A stretch of DNA of 64,000 nt from Bacteroidota bacterium (lineage in GTDB: Bacteria > Bacteroidota > Bacteroidia > AKYH767-A > 2013-40CM-41-45). This document shows positions 8,863 through 17,140 of this stretch, one piece after another. The number at the start of each line of letters is the position of its first letter. Within the stretch, counting starts at the first letter, position 1. Both the position numbers and the translations under genes were made by a program. The notes under the pieces are model-generated. The model did not search any database, was not told the DNA's origin, and saw nothing but the letters and a program-made list of their open reading frames with translations. The stretch covers positions 62,001-126,000 of the forward strand of contig JADJFC010000006.1 in the NCBI GenBank assembly GCA_016708785.1, in the 5' to 3' direction.

Positions 8863-9153
8863 ATGAGCAAAAACACAAAGTCAGTTTCTCTACAACCACT
8901 AGCGGATCGCGTATTAGTGGAAGCAGCTGCTGCAGAAGAAAAAACAGCAGGCGGAATCATCATTCCTGACACAGCAAAAGAAAAACCACAACGTGGGAAA
9001 GTTGTAGCTGTAGGAACAGGTAAAAAAGATGAGCCAATAACAGTAAAAGTTGGCGACAGTGTTCTTTATGGTAAATATGCCGGCACTGAGATCACGATTG
9101 AAGGTAAAGAATATCTTATCATGCGTGAAAGCGACATTTTCGCAATTCTTTAA
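8863..9153 (+). CDS. groES: Co-chaperonin GroES
   Basis: The 10-kDa lid of the GroEL folding chamber. 96 residues: LQPLADRVLVEAAAAEEKTAGGIIIPDTAKEKPQRGKV contains the mobile loop, and the KVGDSVLYGKYAGTEITIEGKEYLIMRESDIFAIL end is canonical. Lies 51 bases upstream of groEL and is surely co-transcribed. Confidence 0.98.
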   Translation: MSKNTKSVSLQPLADRVLVEAAAAEEKTAGGIIIPDTAKEKPQRGKVVAVGTGKKDEPITVKVGDSVLYGKYAGTEITIEGKEYLIMRESDIFAIL

Positions 9154-9204
9154 TTGAACACAATTTTTTAATTAATCACTCAACAAACTTAAACAACAAA
9201 TACA

Positions 9205-10839
9205 ATGGCAAAAGATATCAACTTTAATGTTGAAGCTCGTGACCGCCTGAAAAAAGGTGTAGATGCTTTAGCTAATGCAGTAAAAGTAACACTTGGTCCA
9301 AAAGGACGCAATGTAATTATCGATAAAAAATCCGGCTCTCCGGCGATCACTAAAGACGGTGTTACCGTTGCAAAAGAGATCGAACTAAAAGACTCGGTTG
9401 AAAATATGGGTGCTCAAATGGTAAAAGAAGTCGCTTCTAAAACTGCAGATGTTGCAGGTGATGGAACAACGACTGCTACTGTTCTTGCACAAGCGATCGT
9501 AACTGCAGGTTTGAAAAACGTAACTGCAGGTGCTAATCCAATGGATCTGAAAAGAGGAATCGACAAAGCTGTAACTAAAGTGGTTGAATCACTTCAGAAG
9601 ATGAGCAAAAAAGTTGGTGACGATTACAAAAAAATCATGCAAGTTGCTTCTATCTCTGCAAACAACGATAACGAAATCGGTAAGTTGATCGCAGATGCTA
9701 TGGAGAAAGTAAAAAAAGAAGGTGTAATTACAGTTGAAGAAGCAAAAGGTACTGAGACAACGGTTGAGATCGTTGAAGGTATGCAATTCGATCGTGGTTA
9801 TATTTCACCATACTTCGTGACGAATGCTGACAAGATGCAAACAGTTCTTGAGCAGCCGCACATTTTGATCTATGATAAAAAGATCAGCAATATGAAAGAA
9901 CTTCTTCCTCTTCTTGAGAAACAAGTTCAGACTGGAAATCCACTTTTGATCATCAGCGAAGATATCGATGGAGAAGCGTTGGCTACATTAGTAGTGAACA
10001 AGATCCGTGGTTCATTGAAAGTTGCTGCTGTGAAAGCTCCCGGATTCGGTGACCGTCGTAAAGCTATGCTTGAAGATATCGCAATCCTTACAGGTGGTAC
10101 AATGATCAGTGAAGAACGTGGTTTCAAACTTGAGAACGCTGACTTAACTTATCTTGGAAAAGCTGAGAAGATCACAATTGACAAAGACAATACTACGATC
10201 GTGAATGGTGCAGGTAAAAAATCTGAGATCACAGCTCGTGTAAATCAGATCAAAGCTCAGATCGAGAGTACAACTTCAGATTACGATAAAGAAAAACTAC
10301 AAGAGCGTCTTGCTAAATTAGCTGGTGGTGTTGCAGTTCTTTATGTAGGTGCTTCTACTGAAACAGAAATGAAAGAGAAGAAAGACCGCGTTGACGATGC
10401 ATTACATGCAACTCGCGCTGCGGTTGAAGAAGGTATCGTACCGGGTGGTGGCGTTGCTTACATCCGTACAATTCCGGCTCTTGAGAAAATGGTTGGAGAC
10501 AATGAAGATGAAACAACAGGTATTGCAATTGTTAAACGTGCTCTTGAAGAACCACTTCGTCAGATCGTTGCTAATGCAGGACTTGAAGGCTCTATCATCG
10601 TGAACAAAGTTCGTGAAGGAAAAGAAGATTTCGGTTACAATGCACGTACAGATAAATACGAGAATCTTTATGCCGCTGGTGTAATTGATCCTACTAAAGT
10701 TACACGTGTAGCTCTTGAGAATGCTGCTTCAATTGCAGGATTATTATTGACTACTGAGTGTGTACTTTCAGAAGTGAAAGAAGATAAAGCGTCTGCTCCG
10801 GCTATGCCTCATGGTATGGGTGGTGGAATGGATTACTAA
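9205..10839 (+). CDS. groEL: Chaperonin GroEL
   Basis: 60-kDa chaperonin subunit that encloses and folds non-native proteins in an ATP cycle with GroES. 544 residues, full length. Visible landmarks are VTLGPKGRNVIIDKK, the ATP-site loop AGDGTTTATVLAQ, and the C-terminal Gly/Met tail MPHGMGGGMDY. No frame break. Followed by a strong terminator at 10861. Confidence 0.99.
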   Translation: MAKDINFNVEARDRLKKGVDALANAVKVTLGPKGRNVIIDKKSGSPAITKDGVTVAKEIELKDSVENMGAQMVKEVASKTADVAGDGTTTATVLAQAIVTAGLKNVTAGANPMDLKRGIDKAVTKVVESLQKMSKKVGDDYKKIMQVASISANNDNEIGKLIADAMEKVKKEGVITVEEAKGTETTVEIVEGMQFDRGYISPYFVTNADKMQTVLEQPHILIYDKKISNMKELLPLLEKQVQTGNPLLIISEDIDGEALATLVVNKIRGSLKVAAVKAPGFGDRRKAMLEDIAILTGGTMISEERGFKLENADLTYLGKAEKITIDKDNTTIVNGAGKKSEITARVNQIKAQIESTTSDYDKEKLQERLAKLAGGVAVLYVGASTETEMKEKKDRVDDALHATRAAVEEGIVPGGGVAYIRTIPALEKMVGDNEDETTGIAIVKRALEEPLRQIVANAGLEGSIIVNKVREGKEDFGYNARTDKYENLYAAGVIDPTKVTRVALENAASIAGLLLTTECVLSEVKEDKASAPAMPHGMGGGMDY

Positions 10840-10860
10840 TCTTCATTCGAATAGAATTGG

Positions 10861-10894
10861 AAAGCCTTTCCGCCGCGGCGGAAGGGCTTTTTTT
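10861..10894 (+). terminator. Rho-independent terminator after groEL
   Basis: A G/C-rich stem, AAGCCTTTCCGCC pairing with GGCGGAAGGGCTT, is followed by seven T. Confidence 0.92.
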
Positions 10895-10911
10895 GTGGCT
10901 TACAAAAATTA

Positions 10912-11007
10912 TTTCCCGCAGATTGCCGCAGAATACGCAGAAAATCCGCAGATTTCTTTTAATTTTTCTGCGGTTTTTCTGCGTATTCTGCGAAAATCTG
11001 CGGGAAA
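10912..11007. repeat. Long CTGCG-word hairpin (family A, copy 1)
   Basis: Arms at 10912-10951 and 10968-11007 are reverse complements over 40 positions with about four mismatches, with a 16-base loop. The arms are strings of CTGCG separated by 4-6 bases (TTTCCCGCAGATTGCCGCAG...). It lies just after the groEL terminator, so termination is unlikely to be its primary purpose. Confidence 0.9.
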
Positions 11008-11105
11008 AATCCCTTTAAATTTTCCGGAAAACATTTGTAACTTTATTATACAATTTCCAAGAAACCAAATCCGCACATGAATTGTTGTCAAAGAAAAGCG
11101 ACCGT

Positions 11106-11822
11106 ATGATCTTCCATCGTTTGAACATTAAAGAAGAACTAATCAAAGAACGCAGCAAGCAGCAGCGTTTAATGAATGATGTCACCGGCATTCTGAATGA
11201 TTCACTTGAAAGGGACAACAAGGTTTTGGAACGTCTTAAAGGAAGTGGCGAATCGAATACGAATACACTATTGATTGAAGACGAGAAAAGAATTTATACT
11301 ATAGAACAGATAAAGAAAATTTGCATCCGCTACAGATTGCGTTTTTTACCAACTCGTTTGTTTAAGGCCGAATTTCCATATGAAGCAATTGCAAACATCA
11401 ATGAGCTCGAACGAAAGATAAACACAAAGATCGAAGACTTCAGGATCATTGCGCCATCAAAAGCATTTGAACTTGAGAATATAAATAAAGACCCCCTACT
11501 CTTTGCCCAACTTGCAGATGGCAGATATTACTTGATACATCAATGGGGAAAAGACCTGAAATGGTATAGAAGAATTCTTACCTGGCCACTACAAAATTTC
11601 AAAACGTATTTTATCACATTGTGGGTTCTTGCAGCTGCACTAGCATTTGCAATTCCGTCATCTGTGATGCATCAGCTAAGTCGCGAGAGCGAAACATTTT
11701 TAAGACTCTGGTTGACTGTACACAGTTTTATCGCTTTCATGGGACTTACTTTCTGGCTGGCGCTTTCTTATGAGAAAACGTTTAGTAGTTTGAATTGGGA
11801 GAGTAAGTATTATAATTGGTAG
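11106..11822 (+). CDS. Membrane protein of unknown function
   Basis: 238 residues from the ATG at 11106 (MIFHRLNIKEELIKERS); an in-frame TTG at 11082 is less likely. The first about 150 residues are soluble and charged, with a helical start and a segment KICIRYRLRFLPTRLFKAEFPYEAI. The C-terminal part has two membrane helices, TYFITLWVLAAALAFAIPSSV and LWLTVHSFIAFMGLTFWLALS. The KICIRYRLRFLP...F motif recalls a Bacteroidota hypothetical family, but I cannot name it. It stands alone after the groEL repeat and converges on the T9SS paralogs. Confidence 0.75.
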   Translation: MIFHRLNIKEELIKERSKQQRLMNDVTGILNDSLERDNKVLERLKGSGESNTNTLLIEDEKRIYTIEQIKKICIRYRLRFLPTRLFKAEFPYEAIANINELERKINTKIEDFRIIAPSKAFELENINKDPLLFAQLADGRYYLIHQWGKDLKWYRRILTWPLQNFKTYFITLWVLAAALAFAIPSSVMHQLSRESETFLRLWLTVHSFIAFMGLTFWLALSYEKTFSSLNWESKYYNW

Positions 11823-11904
11823 TTTTTGATGGTTGAGGTTTTAAGTATAAGGTTTCAGCTCTAGGCCACTTGGCGACAGTTATCTTTATATAGAATTTAT
11901 ATCA

Positions 11905-11932
11905 TAGGTTTAATTGGTTTAAACCTATTTAG
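11905..11932. terminator. Possible bidirectional terminator between convergent genes
   Basis: The hairpin TAGGTTTAATTGGTTTAAAC continues to CTA, with a stem of about 10 AT-rich pairs and a TTGG loop. It lies between the stop codons of two convergent genes. The T-tracts are short, so it would be weak. Confidence 0.4.
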
Positions 11933-11934
11933 AA

Positions 11935-13457
11935 TTACTCCTTAATAAACTTACCGGCATAACTTCCTTGCGTAGAGTTCAATTTAACGAAATAAATTCC
12001 GGCAGAGAGGTCAGAAACTGAAATTTCCGGGAGAATTAATTTTGATTTTTCATAAGCTTTCCCACACAATTGTAAATTTCAAGATCTGAATTTATTAAAT
12101 TAAATCTTGAGCTGACCTTAATTATATTTGATACCGGGCTAGGGTAAATTATCAATTCGTTCAAAGAAGAAATCTGCATATCATCAACATCTAAGGAAAT
12201 ATTTCCATTTTGAATTCCATTGATTCGGGATCCAACCAATTCTAAACAATCATCTCCCCAAGCATAGTCACAGTATGAAATAATGCCTTCTTTATTATTA
12301 AAAATAATTTCTCGAAAAATATCGGCAGTCATGCCAAGAGCACATGATACTGTATCCAATGCATTATCTGCTGTAATCGCTCTAATTGTAGTAATAGTAT
12401 CGCCCGTAATTGAATCCGCCCCGACAAGCATTTCAAGAGTTGACCAATAATACGTAGGGTTATAGGAGGAAATATATGAGTCCAAATTATGATCAGTACC
12501 AAAAGTAAACCAATCAGGTGCAGATTCAACAATTAGTTCCAGATCGGCGCGACGAAAATATTTATGATTTCCATATTCAAAAGCAAGTGACAGATCTTCG
12601 TGCTCAATCACTCTGTCATATGTATAAACCACGCTATCAGCGTAGAAATCAGCTGCTGTGATTGTGTCGCGATAATTTTCTTCTATCCGGGGTTGCTGAA
12701 TATTGGAAGGGTACCGATGATAATGCCAGAATAAAATATCGCCTGCGGATAATTTAAAATAGTCAGCAAACAACGGTTGAGAATAACCTCTTTGAATAGC
12801 ACCATTATCCAATCCAACTATTTGCATTGAAAAGAAATCGATAGAAGGATGATGCTCTAAGAACATTGCAAAAGGAACCATTTCAATTATACCATAATTC
12901 TTACTCAGTATCATTCTGAAATTACTAATTGGAACTTGATTAGCACTCATGCCATTTGGCACCATTGAAAACGACTTCACACTATCTGTAATGCCGAGGA
13001 AGGATGTTTGATAAATACTATCGCAAGTAATTGCGATTTCGTTATAATCATTTGCCCAATAATCAGAAGTAATCGTCCAGCTTTGTCCAACTTGTGCATT
13101 TGTAAAAAAATAAAAGGCAATGTGCTTTCGGCCGAGTAATAAAACGTAGTGTCCCCAATGGTTCCTAGGGAATCAATGAGTTTATTATCAGGAGTGATCC
13201 CGGTCCAAATTGTAGCGCGAATAGAATCAATGTTGCATTGACCATAATTTGCGTTTGGTATCTTTTTTTCTGAAATAGCTGGCTTTGTTTTGGCCATTTA
13301 AAACAACTGAATCCATAATATATAGTTCAACTCCTGTTCTGCCAGAAAAATGCGGATAAGAGAAATAAGATCTTTGCTCAAGTGGAAACAAATCCCAATC
13401 AGTTGAATTTGATTTAAGTGCAATCAGGATAAATAAGCAGAAAATAATATTTTTCAT
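11935..13457 (-). pseudogene. T9SS-secreted protein (paralog 1), three frameshifts
   Basis: About 500 residues if restored. The signal peptide MKNIIFCLFILIALKSNST is followed by DWDLFPLEQRSYFSYP, almost identical to the start of its neighbour at 13511-15015. Frame breaks: an extra A in the run at 13263-13269 (restores FRKKIPNANYGQCNIDS); a missing base in the A-runs near 13104-13115 (restores LPFYFFTNAQVGQS); and one near 12050 (restores GKAYEKSKLILPEISVSDLS). The last piece ends at 11935 with SAGIYFVKLNSTQGSYAGKF, a T9SS type A sorting domain. No enzymatic motif is visible. The frames between breaks remain open and closely match the paralog, so indel errors or very recent decay are both possible. 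Confidence 0.75.
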
Positions 13458-13510
13458 TTGATAACACTTTATTTTTTCACTTAATAATATTTTGCAGAGA
13501 GTAATAATTA

Positions 13511-15015
13511 TCAACGGATGATCAATTTACCTGCACCATTTTCATTGATTGTCTTTATTAATACAATATAAATTCCGGATGTCAATTCAGAAACATCGAT
13601 CTGCTTACCATTATATTTGTTTTCAGCCACCAATTTTCCTGTTAAATCATAAATACTATACTCTGAATTTGCTAAATTAATATCAGATTCCAATGAGAAA
13701 TAAAATGAAGCCGGATTAGGTATGACACGAATTATTGTTCTTTTTTTAGGAAGCTCATTAGTATTCAAAGTAATGTTCCCTGATTGAACTCCATTAATCC
13801 TTGAACCTGTTAATGTCATCGATTCAGGGCCAACAATTATTGATGTCAATCCACGCTTGGAATCCACTGTTATTCCATTAAAATAATCGAATGTTTCGGT
13901 ATAATTACAATTAAGGAGATTCAAACTTGCACCATAGGTATGAAGTGTAAAAGCAGTAGTCGTATCATTGTTGACCGAATCAATAGAAATTGTCATTGTA
14001 TCAGCAAACCAATACTGATTCCAGTTGTTTGGATCTGAACTACTATTAATATTTATTATATTTCCATAAGCATACCAATCAGGCCTGCTTCCACCAAGGG
14101 CGCTAGCATACTTCTCACGAAATACATGCGCCTGTTAAAATAAGAAGTGATCACCATATCTGTATCTTCAACCATTCTATCGTAAGTATAAATGACACTG
14201 TCAGGATAAACTGCAACATCGGTTATTGAATCTCTGTAATTTTCATGATATCCATACGGGAATGGGGCCTGAAAAAAATAAACATCATAATCCCAGAATA
14301 AAATATCACCCGGAGAAAGATCAAAGTAATCCGAAAATGAGGGTTGTTTATAATATGCCTGAATAGAATCACTTTCAATTCCAATCAATTTCATTTCAAA
14401 AAAAAGCTTGTAATATGGATGCACTATAAATCTGCTCAGAGGCACAAATTCAATCAGCCCATAATTTTTACTCAATTTCATTTTATAGTTATCAATTGGT
14501 GGCTGGCCGGAACTCACTCCATTTGCTGTCATTGAAAACACTTTTACACTGTCCGTAACCCCAATGAAGGTTTCCAGAATTAAACTGTCACATGTGATCG
14601 TAATCTGATTGTAATCATTTCCTGTATAATCAGAAGTTATTGTCCAGCTTTGTCCGACCGTTGCAGATGTTATAAAATAAAATGGTAACGTACTAAGCGC
14701 CGAATAGTAAAAAACGGTGTCAGATTTTTTTACAAGAGAATCAATTAGAAATTCAGGAACTCCATCCCATTGCGCAAGTCGAATTGAATCGAGATTACAA
14801 GAAGATGGTGCAGTAAAAGGCAATTTTTTTCTAAAATATAAAATGTCATCAATTCCATTTCCAACTACAGAATCCATTGCATAAACTTCCACTTTCATAA
14901 GAGTATCTTCAGGATATGAAAAATAAGATCTCTGTCCTCGTGGAAATAAATCCCAATCTGCAGCAAACGTCTGAACAGTAAAAAGCAAGAAAAGGATAAG
15001 GAATATTTTTTTCAT
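13511..15015 (-). CDS. T9SS-secreted protein (paralog 2), one frameshift
   Basis: About 500 residues when restored. The signal peptide MKKIFLILFLLFTVQTFA is followed by ADWDLFPRGQRSYFSYP. The middle (SWTITSDYTGNDYNQITITCDS, DILFWDYDVYF, NYRDSITDVAVYPDSVIYTYDR) aligns with paralog 1. One break near 14119-14122: ATGTATTTCGTGAG should have one more T, giving MYFREKYASALGG instead of MYFVRSMLAP. The C-terminus has RVIPNPASFYFSLES ... SELTSGIYIVLIKTINENGAGKLIIR, a T9SS type A sorting domain, so the protein is probably exported across the outer membrane. I do not recognise a catalytic domain. Confidence 0.75.
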
Positions 15016-15128
15016 CTATTTGATTTAGCTAACACAAAGTAGTGATTTTTTAATGAAAGCATAATTTTCGCCATTTTTTTGCATTTACATGTAGAAAACC
15101 AACTTTTGCCAAAGTAATAACTGCTAAA

Positions 15129-15159
15129 TTTAGCCATTAAGAAGCAAATCTTATATTTG
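15129..15159 (+). promoter_or_regulatory. Probable promoter of the Omp28-like gene
   Basis: The -7 element TATATTTG at 15152-15159 matches TAnnTTTG perfectly. TTTA at 15129-15132 sits 19 bases upstream as an imperfect -33 TTTG. The ATG at 15165 is five bases after the -7 element, so either the leader is nearly absent or the start is the next Met at 15174. Confidence 0.45.
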
Positions 15160-15164
15160 TAAAA

Positions 15165-17123
15165 ATGATCTCCATGAAAAGAGTTATTTTCCTTCTTCTT
15201 TTAATTTCATCAATCAATAGTTCAGCACAGACAACTCTTCTTTTTGAAGATTTTTCAACCGGAACATTGCCGGCAAACTGGACTCTGAACAATACTTTAT
15301 CGCCAACCGTAGGCTGGGAATTTGGAATGGCATTGGAATCTGCAGGATTCAACATTCCGCCTTACGGAACTTATGCAGCATGTAATGATGATAAATACGA
15401 TAATACTGCAGGCACGGCCAATCTTTGTGAAAAATCTTACCTCGTATCCCCTATTATAAATTGTCTTGGCTCAGATTCACTGACAATCAGTTTTGATTAC
15501 TATTGCGAACAAGACGCAAATGGTGATGGTGCTGTAGAATTTTCAAGTAATGGTGGAAGTAGTTATAATTTCATATTCGGTTTGAACGAGTCAAATTCAT
15601 GGGCACACTTCCGATTGAGTATTCCTACTGCTTTCGTCACTTCGACTTTTCGATTCAGGTTTGTTTACAGCGATAACAATTTCAAGGCAACCGGATTGGC
15701 AGTTACAAATATCCTTTTATTTGATCCGCCTTCATTTGATCTTTCAATCGTAAAAAGTTTTCACAGTGATATAATGCCAACACAAAATGCATTTACGGGC
15801 TATAGAGTAAAAAATAATGGACTGACTACAATTACTTCATTTACTGCAAATGTTTTTGTGGATTGCTTACTTAACAACTCACAGAACTACTCCGGTTTGT
15901 CGATCAATTATCAGAAAGAACTGGATGTTAAAATTCCTGCTGCTCTGAACACTATGACTGCAGGAATACATTCAATAAGAATTGAAATAACAAATATTAA
16001 TGGCCTGCAAACGGATGACGACCCTTTAAACAATGAGAGCACTTTTCAAATAGATGCAATTGCAAATTTACCTGACCGGCACCCCATTCTATTAGATAAA
16101 ACGGGCGCCTGGTGCACGTTCTGTGCTGATGCAAGTTGGCAACTGGACAATACTGTTGCAACATTTCCTGAGGCAATTGGCGTATCAATTCATGGTGGAG
16201 ACATGATGGATTCAGCTTCTTCAAACTGGACAGGAAGTATTTTCGCTTCTGCTTTATATGGAGGCGGCTATCCGAAAGCGGGATGCGATATTTACAAATT
16301 TCAGGAATATAATTCGCTGTCAACTTTTGCTTCGAACTATTCAAAAATAGCAATTGAGAGATCTCTGATGTATGAACCCATAGGAATACAATTAAAAAAT
16401 GTTAACTGGAATAGCCTAACTCAAACTGTCACTGCTACCGTTGAAGCATCGGTCTATGATACGATCTATGGAGACATGAGATTAAACCTTTGGGTGGTTG
16501 CCGACGAACTCTATGGAACCGGCACCGGATGGGATCAGACAAATGGATCGAATACAGTTGTTGGCCATCCTTACTATGGACTTGGAGATCCGATCCTTGG
16601 CTTTAGACATCACAAAGTACTTTTATCTATGGTCGGCGGAACATGGGGATCTGAAAACATTTTTCCTGATACATGCTATTATGGAGATGTATACCAAAAG
16701 ACATACAGCCTGCAGATTCCGTCAGTTTTCTGGGGTGCAAGCAACCAGACAAACACGATTGATTCATCGAATATTACTTTGATTGGATTAGCGCAAAAAT
16801 ACAATGCAGATATCCTGGACAGAAGGATCTTTAATGCAATTTCATCGCCACTTTCTGATCTGATTACCTCAGTTCCGGATTTAGATTCAGATAAACAAAT
16901 TTCCATTTACCCAAATCCATCAACAGAGAATATTACTGTCCGGACAACTGAAACAATTGATCAAATTATAATTTCTGACGGTACAGGAAGAATTGTTTTA
17001 GTATCAAAAACAAACTCAAAACAAATCCAACTTTCTACTGAAACCCTTCCATCAGGAATATATTTCATTCTACTTGAAATGAAATCCGGTAGTGTTTCAC
17101 GAAGCAGATTGGTCGTTCAATGA
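15165..17123 (+). CDS. Omp28-like T9SS-secreted protein
   Basis: 652 residues. The signal peptide MKRVIFLLLLISSINSSAQ starts at Met4, so the true start may be 15174. Residues about 20-190 form an MAM/choice-of-anchor-like beta-sandwich (LLFEDFSTGTLPANWTLNN...). After a Fn3-like stretch comes a thioredoxin-like Omp28-type segment, LLDKTGAWCTFCADASWQL, with a CxxC pair near residues 310-313. The C-terminus ISIYPNPSTENITVRTT ... LPSGIYFILLEMKSGSVSRS is a T9SS type A sorting domain. Omp28-related proteins are cell-surface proteins whose role is not settled. The gene converges on the GH92 gene with only 17 bases between the stops. Confidence 0.8.
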   Translation: MISMKRVIFLLLLISSINSSAQTTLLFEDFSTGTLPANWTLNNTLSPTVGWEFGMALESAGFNIPPYGTYAACNDDKYDNTAGTANLCEKSYLVSPIINCLGSDSLTISFDYYCEQDANGDGAVEFSSNGGSSYNFIFGLNESNSWAHFRLSIPTAFVTSTFRFRFVYSDNNFKATGLAVTNILLFDPPSFDLSIVKSFHSDIMPTQNAFTGYRVKNNGLTTITSFTANVFVDCLLNNSQNYSGLSINYQKELDVKIPAALNTMTAGIHSIRIEITNINGLQTDDDPLNNESTFQIDAIANLPDRHPILLDKTGAWCTFCADASWQLDNTVATFPEAIGVSIHGGDMMDSASSNWTGSIFASALYGGGYPKAGCDIYKFQEYNSLSTFASNYSKIAIERSLMYEPIGIQLKNVNWNSLTQTVTATVEASVYDTIYGDMRLNLWVVADELYGTGTGWDQTNGSNTVVGHPYYGLGDPILGFRHHKVLLSMVGGTWGSENIFPDTCYYGDVYQKTYSLQIPSVFWGASNQTNTIDSSNITLIGLAQKYNADILDRRIFNAISSPLSDLITSVPDLDSDKQISIYPNPSTENITVRTTETIDQIIISDGTGRIVLVSKTNSKQIQLSTETLPSGIYFILLEMKSGSVSRSRLVVQ

Positions 17124-17140
17124 CATTTGAATTCTTGTAA

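Noticed and set aside
10811..11080. Reading frame through the end of groEL, the terminator and the CTGCG hairpin
   Set aside because: It is out of frame with groEL and coincides with a terminator and a repeat; not a gene.
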